DNA of 9,673 nucleotides from an uncultured Candidatus Altimarinota bacterium (GTDB lineage: Bacteria; Patescibacteriota; Gracilibacteria; CAIRYL01): the NCBI GenBank assembly GCA_947311665.1, contig CAMZLA010000022.1, positions 1-9,673 on the forward strand, written 5' to 3'. The first letter of the stretch is position 1. Each line of letters begins with the position of its first letter. The notes under the pieces are model-generated. The model was given only the letters and a program-made list of their open reading frames with translations. It searched no databases and had not been told where the DNA came from. Of this stretch, positions 1 through 5,374 are shown in pieces. The position numbers and the translations under genes were made by a program.

Positions 1-2
1 AA

Positions 3-152
3 GCTCCAACAATGAATGCTGATGAAATTCTTATTGTGAACCAAAGTGGAAGAGGGGACAAAGATATTTTTATTATTGCCGATGCTTTAGCCGATGAGAA
101 TTGGTTTGAGTTTTTACGACGAAAAGCAAAGGCTTATTTTTTAGGGAAATAA
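3..152 (+). CDS. trpB: Tryptophan synthase beta chain, C-terminal end (partial)
   Basis: Only the last 49 codons and the TAA stop lie in the window; the gene continues off the left edge. TrpB condenses indole with L-serine to make L-tryptophan, using pyridoxal phosphate, in the cytoplasm. The decisive motif is SGRGDKDIF, the family's conserved C-terminal block; its serine corresponds to Ser377 of the Salmonella enzyme, which contacts the pyridine nitrogen of PLP (family knowledge). The usual LVVNLSGRGDKD reads here ILIVNQSGRGDKD. The tail after it (about 28 residues, ending FLGK) is longer than in E. coli TrpB. No trpA follows: a terminator and a convergent gene come next, so trpA, if present, is elsewhere. 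The subfamily (TrpB1 or TrpB2) cannot be judged from this fragment. Confidence 0.9.
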   Translation, partial: APTMNADEILIVNQSGRGDKDIFIIADALADENWFEFLRRKAKAYFLGK

Positions 153-191
153 AATAAAAAAAAATTATTAGCCAGAGTTGAAAAAAAATTT

Positions 192-240
192 CACAAAAAC
201 TCTCACCTAAAATATTTATTTTTAGGTGAGATTTTTTGTG
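192..240. terminator. Bidirectional intrinsic terminator between convergent genes
   Basis: Arms 192-212 and 220-240 pair over 21 positions with a single mismatch (C200/T232) around a 7-base loop (213-219). The GC-richer core TCTCACC/GGTGAGA is flanked on both sides by A/T runs. The + strand therefore ends in a T run (232-237) after the core, and the - strand ends in a T-rich run extending into the A-rich tract at 177-188. It sits between trpB (+, ending 152) and the leftward gene ending at 259, where a shared terminator would serve both. Confidence 0.85.
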
Positions 241-258
241 TTGGTGGGGGAAATATAA

Positions 259-1047
259 TTATTTTTTCAAGTTTTTAATTTCTTGATTTACCATTCTTAC
301 TGTTTTTTTAATTTTATCCTTTATCTTATTTATTTCTTCAAAAAATAAATCTTGAAAATTAATATGCTTCTCTATTATTTCTTCTTTTTTAGAATTTATC
401 TCATCTTTAATATTATCTAATTCATAGATTCCCTCTTGTAATAGACTTAAATCATTAGAGTTTGTATTATTAAAATTTTCTAGTATCTCTTTTATTGATT
501 CATTTATCTCTCTCCTTTTTGTATTGAGCAAAATCAAAGAATCGTCTATATTATTTATATACTCAAGTTGTTCAACATATTGTTTAGCCTTTTCTTTTTC
601 GTCTTCTGAAAGATCTTCTTTATCGTCTTTTGAAAGATCTTCTTTATCTATTTTTTTTAAATTGTTTGGAAGATTATCATAAATTAAAGGATAGTCATTT
701 TCCAATAGACTTAGAGGGGTATTTTCATCATATAGGGGATTTAATTGAAGGCAAAGAGTCTGGAGAAATAATGTCTCTGAGTTTGAACTTTCTTCTTCTA
801 TGGTTTTATATGTTTTATATCTTTTATTAAGTCCTTCTTGAATTGCTTTATCTATTATCTCTTTATTATCTTCTAATGCAACTATTGAATTCTCATCTAT
901 TTCATTATCATTACCATTTTTACATTCTCCGTATACATATTCAATATATCCGAGTTTAATGCTTCTTAATTTAGTTAATATTTTTTTATTGATATCTTGA
1001 ATTTTTTCTTTCTCTAGATACCTCTCTTCATTAATATTTACTTTCAT
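259..1047 (-). CDS. Hypothetical charged coiled-coil protein, 262 aa
   Basis: I do not recognise this family. The protein is rich in Lys, Glu, Asn and Ile, with no signal peptide, no membrane segment and no evident catalytic motif. Long heptad-like helical stretches appear at residues about 150-192 and 205-262, and a hydrophobic patch at about 93-125. Residues 134-149 are a tandem duplication (DKEDLSKD then DKEDLSED) that is also visible as a 24-bp DNA repeat. The ATG at 1047 is the first in frame, and a TATAAT box lies 16 bases upstream, leaving almost no leader and no Shine-Dalgarno. It lies 72 bp after ligA on the same strand, so it could be cotranscribed with ligA or start from its own promoter. 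Its role could be structural or protein-binding, but nothing in the sequence decides this. Confidence 0.75.
   Translation of the reverse strand: MKVNINEERYLEKEKIQDINKKILTKLRSIKLGYIEYVYGECKNGNDNEIDENSIVALEDNKEIIDKAIQEGLNKRYKTYKTIEEESSNSETLFLQTLCLQLNPLYDENTPLSLLENDYPLIYDNLPNNLKKIDKEDLSKDDKEDLSEDEKEKAKQYVEQLEYINNIDDSLILLNTKRREINESIKEILENFNNTNSNDLSLLQEGIYELDNIKDEINSKKEEIIEKHINFQDLFFEEINKIKDKIKKTVRMVNQEIKNLKK
599..648 (-). repeat. 24-bp in-frame tandem duplication (two copies)
   Basis: Bases 601-624 and 625-648 are identical except at one position (C606 versus T630); bases 599-600 continue the periodicity. Read on the - strand the copies encode DKEDLSKD and DKEDLSED, and the single difference makes the Lys-to-Glu change (residue 140 versus 148). 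This looks like a recent slippage or duplication event in the hydrophilic middle of the hypothetical protein. Confidence 0.9.
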
Positions 1048-1062
1048 ACAAATTGTGGTAAG

Positions 1063-1068
1063 ATTATA
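1063..1068 (-). promoter_or_regulatory. Putative -10 box of the hypothetical gene
   Basis: A perfect TATAAT on the - strand would start transcription near 1056, giving a leader of only about 9 nt before the ATG at 1047. No good -35 stands at 16-18 bp; a TTGACT at 1094-1099 is 25 bp away, too far for standard spacing. In DNA this AT-rich a lone -10 match is weak evidence. Confidence 0.25.
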
Positions 1069-1119
1069 TATAGGCTATCATGAAAAAATAGATAGTCAAG
1101 TTTTTTTAAGTTTTCATTT

Positions 1120-3291
1120 TCAAGTTTCAATTTTTTTCAAAAAATCATTTTCATTCAATATTTCTATTCCCAGTTTTTCTGCTTTTGTTTTTTTGCTTCC
1201 TGCTTTTTCTCCACAAACACAAAAATTTGTTTTTTTTGAAAGAGAGCTGGAAACTTTTCCTCCATTTTTTTCTACCATTTCACTCGCTTCATCTCGTGAA
1301 AATTGTGTGAGTTTTCCTGTGAATACAAATGTTTTATTTGTAAATTTTAGTGTTTTATTTTCTCCATTTTCTCCATTTTCTCCATTTTTCACATTGCTCC
1401 CATTATTTTCATTGGTTTTTTCTGGTGTGTTCAATTTTTTTTGCAACTGATGAATAATATGACTATTTTTTTTGAAAAATTCTGGAATAATTTTTGCTGT
1501 TTTTTCTCCAATATCATCAATTTCTAACAAAGTTTCTTCTGTTGCATTCATCAGTTGAGCAAAGTTTTTATAATTTTTTGCTAAAATTTTTGCTGTTCCA
1601 GCCCCAACAAAAGGAATTCCCAATGCATTGATAACTCTCCAAAAATCTTGTGTTTTACTTTTTTCAATAGCAGAAAATAAATTTTTTACAGATTTTTCTT
1701 TAAAATTCCCAATTTCATATAAATCGTTTTCTTCTAAAAAATAAATATCGGCAAGGGTTTTTACCAATTTTTTTTCTATGAGAGCATTGCACACTTCTGT
1801 TCCAAGCCCTGTAATATTCATCGCTTTTTTGCTAGCAAAATGTTTGAGTTTTGCTTGTAAAATTTTTTTACAATTTTCATTACTGCATCGCAATGCCACT
1901 TCTCCATTTTTTTTAACAACATCGTTTCCACATTCTGGACATTGTGTAGGGATAAAAATTTTTTTTTCTATTCCTGTTCGTTTTTCTGGAAAACATTGTA
2001 AAATTTTTGGAATAACATCTCCCGACCGTTCAAGTAAAATTTCATCACCTATCATCAATCCTTTTTCTTCAATATTATCACTATTGTGCAGTGTTGCACG
2101 AGAAACAATTACTCCTTCAATATTCACTGGTTTGATATATGCCACAGGAGTGAGAACTCCTGTTCGTCCCACTTGCCATTCTACTTTTTCTAAAATGGTT
2201 GTTACTTTAATTGCAGGAAATTTCCATGCTGTTGCCCATCGAGGATGATGAGCGGTTGTCCCAATTTTTTTTCTGAGTTGATAATTGTTTATTTTTACTA
2301 CTGCTCCATCGATATCAAAATTGAAATCTGTTCGCATTTTTTCAATTTTTTCAATAGCTTCAAAAACCTCTTCAATAGAATTACATTCAAAATATTGTGT
2401 ACAATGTGGAATATTTTTTTCATTAAACAATTGCAATGTTTCTGCATATGTCTCTATATGTAATTCATTAATATTTTTTTCAAGAGGTATTTCATAGAAA
2501 AAAATAGAAAGTTTTCTTTTTTTTGTAACCGATGAATCAATCTGTCGTAAACTTCCAGCAGCTGCGTTTCTTGGGTTAGAAAATTCTTTTTTCCCTTCTT
2601 CAATCATTTTCTGGTTAAGAGTTTTAAAATCAGATTTTTTCATTACCACTTCACCTCTCACTTCAAATTCATCCGATGAAATTTTTATAGAATTTTTATT
2701 TTTTTTAAGAGATGCTATTGTTTTTATATTTTCTGTTACATTTTCCCCACTTTCTCCATCTCCTCGAGTTATTGCTCTTTTCAGTTTCCCTTTTTCATAT
2801 ACACAAGAAATTCCTAATCCATCAAATTTTGGTTCTACAATATATATTGTTTCATCTTTTCTTTTCTTTTGTTTTCTTTTCTTTTGTTTTTTTTCTTCAT
2901 TTGAAAACAAAGAAATTTCTTCTTTTTCCAATATTTTTTTCCATCGTTTTTCCCATTCTTTGAGTTCTGTTTTTGTAAAACAATTTCCCAAAGAAATCAT
3001 GGGAACAATATGTTTTTCTTTTTGTAATGAATAATTTTTTGGTGAATATATTTTTTGTGTAGGAGAATTTTCTGTAATGAGTTCTGGATATTTTTCTTCC
3101 CATTTTTTCAATAAATGAAACAATTCATCAAATTCACTGTCTGAAATTTTTGGTTCATTTTTCTCATAATAGAGCTGAGAATGATGAGAAATTTCTCTTC
3201 GTAATATTTCAATGTTTTTTTTAATATCACTTTTTTTTGTGAAATTGAAAAAATGAGATACTGATGAAAGAGACGAAAAAAGAGAAAGCAT
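1120..3291 (-). CDS. ligA: NAD-dependent DNA ligase LigA, 723 aa
   Basis: LigA seals nicks in duplex DNA during replication and repair, using NAD+ to adenylate its active-site lysine. The full architecture is present. Domain Ia is at about 23-80. The adenylation domain has the KFDG motif (catalytic Lys155), VRGE (211-214), NPRNAAAGSLRQ (239-250), DIDGAVVKI (326-334) and AWKFPA. The OB fold is at about 365-445, the Cys4 zinc finger uses C451, C454, C469 and C474, helix-hairpin-helix repeats span about 490-620, and a BRCT domain spans about 648-723. E. coli LigA has 671 residues; the extra length comes from a longer N-terminus, a Lys-rich insertion (132-147) just before the catalytic Lys, and an Asn/Gly/Glu linker (about 626-646) before BRCT. 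I chose the ATG at 3291 over a TTG at 3318; neither has a Shine-Dalgarno. The TGA stop falls at the normal family end. The gene lies 65 bp after the DUF2130 gene on the same strand. Confidence 0.97.
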   Translation of the reverse strand: MLSLFSSLSSVSHFFNFTKKSDIKKNIEILRREISHHSQLYYEKNEPKISDSEFDELFHLLKKWEEKYPELITENSPTQKIYSPKNYSLQKEKHIVPMISLGNCFTKTELKEWEKRWKKILEKEEISLFSNEEKKQKKRKQKKRKDETIYIVEPKFDGLGISCVYEKGKLKRAITRGDGESGENVTENIKTIASLKKNKNSIKISSDEFEVRGEVVMKKSDFKTLNQKMIEEGKKEFSNPRNAAAGSLRQIDSSVTKKRKLSIFFYEIPLEKNINELHIETYAETLQLFNEKNIPHCTQYFECNSIEEVFEAIEKIEKMRTDFNFDIDGAVVKINNYQLRKKIGTTAHHPRWATAWKFPAIKVTTILEKVEWQVGRTGVLTPVAYIKPVNIEGVIVSRATLHNSDNIEEKGLMIGDEILLERSGDVIPKILQCFPEKRTGIEKKIFIPTQCPECGNDVVKKNGEVALRCSNENCKKILQAKLKHFASKKAMNITGLGTEVCNALIEKKLVKTLADIYFLEENDLYEIGNFKEKSVKNLFSAIEKSKTQDFWRVINALGIPFVGAGTAKILAKNYKNFAQLMNATEETLLEIDDIGEKTAKIIPEFFKKNSHIIHQLQKKLNTPEKTNENNGSNVKNGENGENGENKTLKFTNKTFVFTGKLTQFSRDEASEMVEKNGGKVSSSLSKKTNFCVCGEKAGSKKTKAEKLGIEILNENDFLKKIET
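1360..1386 (-). repeat. 9-bp x3 minisatellite in the ligA linker
   Basis: Three perfect copies of TTCTCCATT (+ strand) encode NGE three times (residues 636-644) between the helix-hairpin-helix region and the BRCT domain. Degenerate copies flank it (an NGS and a further KNG just upstream in the protein). Copy changes keep the reading frame, so only the flexible tether length would vary. Confidence 0.9.
2860..2889 (-). repeat. 15-bp x2 tandem repeat encoding a Lys-rich insertion in ligA
   Basis: Two perfect copies of TCTTTTCTTTTGTTT (+ strand) encode KQKKR twice (residues 135-144). The segment sits about 11 residues before the catalytic KFDG lysine, where E. coli LigA has only a short stretch. 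It is strongly basic and in frame. Confidence 0.88.
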
Positions 3292-3356
3292 GACAATAAC
3301 AATAAAACAATAAAACAAAACACTATGAAAATATTAATGAAATAATAATATTTTTT

Positions 3357-4589
3357 TTATTCAGGAAGTTCCAATGCTTCAACTGTTAAAATTGAGTTTC
3401 CTGCAATACCTTGCAAATCTCCATAAAATCCTGAAGTGTTCATCATTACTCGTTCGAGTTGTTTTTCTCGTTTATTCCAATGTTTTTGAAATGCTCGTTT
3501 TTCTGCATCGAGATCTGTTTTCATAGTGGAAAAAGCATCTACAATATTTTCTATTCTATTTTTAAATTGTGGAGATGAAAGATATTCATAGAGCATATTC
3601 ATTTTTTCATCTTTTCCTTGCAGGCTTGTTTTTACTCCACCAATTTCTAGAACATGAAATCGCAAAAGATTTACGAGAGAAAGAACAAAAGAATATCCTA
3701 CCACCCAAACTCCATTTCTCAATTCATATTGTTCTACTCCTTCTGGCAATGTTTTTGAAACAAGAATAGAAATATCTGCTCCTAAATTTGCCTGATCATC
3801 TTTCAGTTTTTGTATCCAACTTTCTGTCCAACTTTTTGTATTTTTCGATTCCCATAAAATAATTCCTGATTTTTGTCCGAGATTATTTTTTACAGTTTGA
3901 ATAATATCTGCTCCACGAATTCCCGTTGGAACATCTTCAATAGAATCGAGAGGGAATTGTGCTCTGAGCATATCTCGTAAATCGTCTTCTTGAACATCTC
4001 CTTGAATTTGCATAGAACCTTGCTCTGCTCTTCTCTGTGCATCGTCTAAACTTTTTTTCAGCTGTTCCATTTGCTTATCTTTTTCTAGTAATTTTAGCCG
4101 ATGTTCTTCTGTTATATTTTTTTTAAGGTTTTCTTCAATATTAATTTTTTCTTGTAGAATTTTTTCTTGTAATTTTTTCTCCATTTCCAATTCAATATTT
4201 CGAGATTTTTCTTCAAGTTCTCGTTCTTTTTTTAAAAAATCTAATTCTTTTTGTTGAGACTCTAAAAGTTTTTTTTTGTTTTCATTATTTTGAGTTTCTA
4301 AATCTTTCATTTTTAAAGAAAATTCTTCTTTTGAACGCTCTATAGCAATGCGTTGTGCTTTTTCCCACAATTGCATTTTTTCTTGTTGAAGGTTCTTTTC
4401 ATATTTTTCTTTTGCATGTTGTTCTGCTTGCTTTTTCTCTTCTTCCAGTTTTCTTTTTTCTTTTTCCCATTTTTCTTGTTGTGCATTCATATCTTGTTTC
4501 ATTTTTTGTTCGAGGTCTTTTTGAAATTCATCAGAAAGAGAGAACTGATGAGAACATTTTGGGCATGTTATTGCAGAAGAAAAATTCAT
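3357..4589 (-). CDS. DUF2130 protein: coiled coil plus putative PD-(D/E)XK-type domain, 410 aa
   Basis: The N-terminus has a CPKC knuckle (C9, C12) like those opening many DUF2130 proteins. Residues about 20-190 form a long, highly charged coiled coil rich in Glu, Lys and Gln. The conserved DUF2130 region follows (about 200-397), with the recognisable blocks GIRGADIIQTV, ILWESKNTKSW, LPEGVEQY, RNGVWVVGY and MNTSGFYGDLQGIAGNS. Within it, D228 followed by E247-S-K249 fits the D...ExK active-site pattern of PD-(D/E)XK nucleases; my recollection that the family belongs to that superfamily was not checked. The function is not established, but the fold points to DNA or nucleic-acid processing. It has no signal peptide. 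The ATG at 4589 is the first in frame and places CPKC at the expected position. It lies immediately upstream of ligA on the same strand, probably in one transcript. Confidence 0.92.
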   Translation of the reverse strand: MNFSSAITCPKCSHQFSLSDEFQKDLEQKMKQDMNAQQEKWEKEKRKLEEEKKQAEQHAKEKYEKNLQQEKMQLWEKAQRIAIERSKEEFSLKMKDLETQNNENKKKLLESQQKELDFLKKERELEEKSRNIELEMEKKLQEKILQEKINIEENLKKNITEEHRLKLLEKDKQMEQLKKSLDDAQRRAEQGSMQIQGDVQEDDLRDMLRAQFPLDSIEDVPTGIRGADIIQTVKNNLGQKSGIILWESKNTKSWTESWIQKLKDDQANLGADISILVSKTLPEGVEQYELRNGVWVVGYSFVLSLVNLLRFHVLEIGGVKTSLQGKDEKMNMLYEYLSSPQFKNRIENIVDAFSTMKTDLDAEKRAFQKHWNKREKQLERVMMNTSGFYGDLQGIAGNSILTVEALELPE

Positions 4590-4628
4590 AAAACAAAAAA
4601 TAAAATATTATATAAAAAATATATTTAT

Positions 4629-4657
4629 ATTATAGAAAGAAATTTTAAATATTGCCA
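4629..4657 (-). promoter_or_regulatory. Putative promoter of the DUF2130-ligA unit
   Basis: On the - strand a TGGCAA hexamer (4652-4657, only a partial match to TTGACA) lies 17 bp from a perfect TATAAT (4629-4634). This would give a leader of about 33 nt before the ATG at 4589. A second TATAAT at 4607-4612 is even closer to the start. AT-rich sequence yields such boxes by chance, so confidence is low. Confidence 0.35.
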
Positions 4658-4697
4658 TGTAATATTGGCTAGATAAAAAATATGAGGAAATATTTTT

Positions 4698-4730
4698 CAC
4701 TTCGACAAGCTCACTTCGACAAGCTCAGTG
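4698..4730. repeat. REP-like palindromic repeat, 1.7 tandem copies
   Basis: The 14-mer CACTTCGACAAGCT occurs twice head to tail (4698-4711, 4712-4725), and the second copy is completed to CACTTCGACAAGCTCAGTG (4712-4730). The completed copy has CACT/AGTG terminal arms and can form an imperfect hairpin. It is clearly GC-richer than the sequence around it. From memory, CTTCGACAAGCTCAG is the core of dispersed intergenic REP-like repeats in many unrelated bacteria. It lies between the divergent starts at 4589 and 4808. Confidence 0.7.
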
Positions 4731-4736
4731 TCCGTT

Positions 4737-4742
4737 TATAAT
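4737..4742 (+). promoter_or_regulatory. Putative -10 box of the CHAP amidase gene
   Basis: A perfect TATAAT lies just after the REP-like repeat. At 16 bp upstream stands only a poor -35 (TTCGAC, inside the repeat). If used, transcription would start near 4749 and the roughly 59-nt leader would contain the inverted repeat at 4778-4802. Confidence 0.3.
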
Positions 4743-4777
4743 TTTACTATATTTTTTTTATATATTTTTTGCTAGAG

Positions 4778-4802
4778 TCTCTATAAAAAATTTTTATAGA
4801 GA
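4778..4802. promoter_or_regulatory. Perfect 12-bp inverted repeat before the CHAP start
   Basis: TCTCTATAAAAA (4778-4789) and TTTTTATAGAGA (4791-4802) are perfect reverse complements around one base, ending 5 bases before the ATG at 4808. As DNA it could be an operator. As RNA it would form a hairpin whose 3' arm holds the only purine-rich, Shine-Dalgarno-like bases (GAGA, 4799-4802) before this start. Confidence 0.5.
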
Positions 4803-4807
4803 TTTAT

Positions 4808-5362
4808 ATGAAATGTTCATTTACAAAGCGAGAGCCTTTACCTTGGGGAACGCTTATTGGGAAAGTTTTTATTGATGGAATTAAACTTGATATTTTTTCA
4901 AATTATGGGTTAGATATTCAAGATGAAGATGATGAATTGTGGAATGATAAAAAAGTATTAGATTTAAATGGAAATTATTTAGGCTTGAAGCATACATGTG
5001 TTGAATTGGTGAGAAGATATTTATATTTTAAAACAGGAAGAAATTTTGCAAAAATTTGGAACAATGGACATGCAAAAGATTGGTATTTGCATGCAGCAGA
5101 AATGGGGTTGGAGAGAATTGTAAAAGTTGAAGATTTAGAAATTGGAGATTTGCTCTGTTTTGATGGAGGAAAAGGATTTGGGCATATTGGGTTTGTACGA
5201 AATATTGATGAAAAAAATGTTTATATTACTCATCAGAATGTGGCACAAAATGAAGATGATTTATGTCATGAGTTGCCAAAAAAAAACATGAATTTTGACA
5301 ATTATATTTTTCAAGGAGGGTTACGAATTCCTAAATGTGAATGTCTAGAGATAAAAAAATAG
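4808..5362 (+). CDS. CHAP-domain amidase resembling glutathionylspermidine amidase, 184 aa
   Basis: This is a cysteine-histidine-dependent amidohydrolase/peptidase fold. The N-terminal block PWGTLIGKV, then HTCVELVRRYL (nucleophile Cys64), GDLLCFDGGKGFGHIGFV (His126) and VYITHQNV (140s) follow the order of the amidase domain of E. coli glutathionylspermidine synthetase/amidase (FGTLLGY, WQCVEFARRFL, GHVAIIT, VRIAEQNV; Cys59, His131, Glu147, from memory). Most CHAP proteins cleave peptidoglycan and are exported; this one has no signal peptide or membrane segment, which suits a cytosolic amidase. The synthetase half is absent. The residue aligned with the catalytic Glu is His142, so activity may be altered. 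The ATG at 4808 is the first in frame and leaves only six residues before the conserved region begins. The TAG stop lies 12 bp from the end of the convergent ATPase gene. The substrate is not established; a cell-wall peptide amidase remains possible. Confidence 0.85.
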   Translation: MKCSFTKREPLPWGTLIGKVFIDGIKLDIFSNYGLDIQDEDDELWNDKKVLDLNGNYLGLKHTCVELVRRYLYFKTGRNFAKIWNNGHAKDWYLHAAEMGLERIVKVEDLEIGDLLCFDGGKGFGHIGFVRNIDEKNVYITHQNVAQNEDDLCHELPKKNMNFDNYIFQGGLRIPKCECLEIKK

Positions 5363-5374
5363 GAAATATTTTCT

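Noticed and set aside
1073..1107. + strand hairpin (GGCTATC/GATAGTC) followed by a T run, resembling a terminator.
   Set aside because: No + strand gene leads into it, the stem has only 7 bp with a wobble, and T runs are everywhere in this DNA.
1080..1122. UGA read as glycine (code 25): four further in-frame TGA codons follow the ligA TGA stop before a TAG.
   Set aside because: No complete gene in the window contains an internal TGA, glycines are encoded by GGN, and the ligA TGA falls at the normal end of the BRCT domain. The standard code explains everything.
1360..1386. Short tandem repeats here and at 601-648, 2860-2889 and 4698-4730 considered as a CRISPR array.
   Set aside because: They have no spacers, units of 9-24 bp, only two or three copies, mostly inside coding sequence, and no cas genes are nearby.
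1055..1450. + strand open frame of 131 codons antisense to ligA.
   Set aside because: It is Phe/Ser-rich low-complexity protein, as expected from the reverse of Lys-rich coding DNA, with no independent start signal; ligA is certain on the other strand.
3292..3318. Upstream TTG start that would lengthen LigA by nine residues.
   Set aside because: The ATG at 3291 already gives an N-terminus longer than usual, and the added residues are hydrophobic, with no family counterpart and no ribosome binding site.
3319..3356. AT-only inverted repeat (AATATTA/TAATATT) between the DUF2130 gene and ligA as a terminator.
   Set aside because: The 7-bp stem contains no G-C pair and would be too weak; on the transcribed strand it is not followed by a convincing T run.
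4353..4676. + strand open frames opposite the coiled coil of the DUF2130 gene.
   Set aside because: Phe/Leu-rich products mirror the Glu/Lys coiled coil on the - strand; they show no domain and are shadows.
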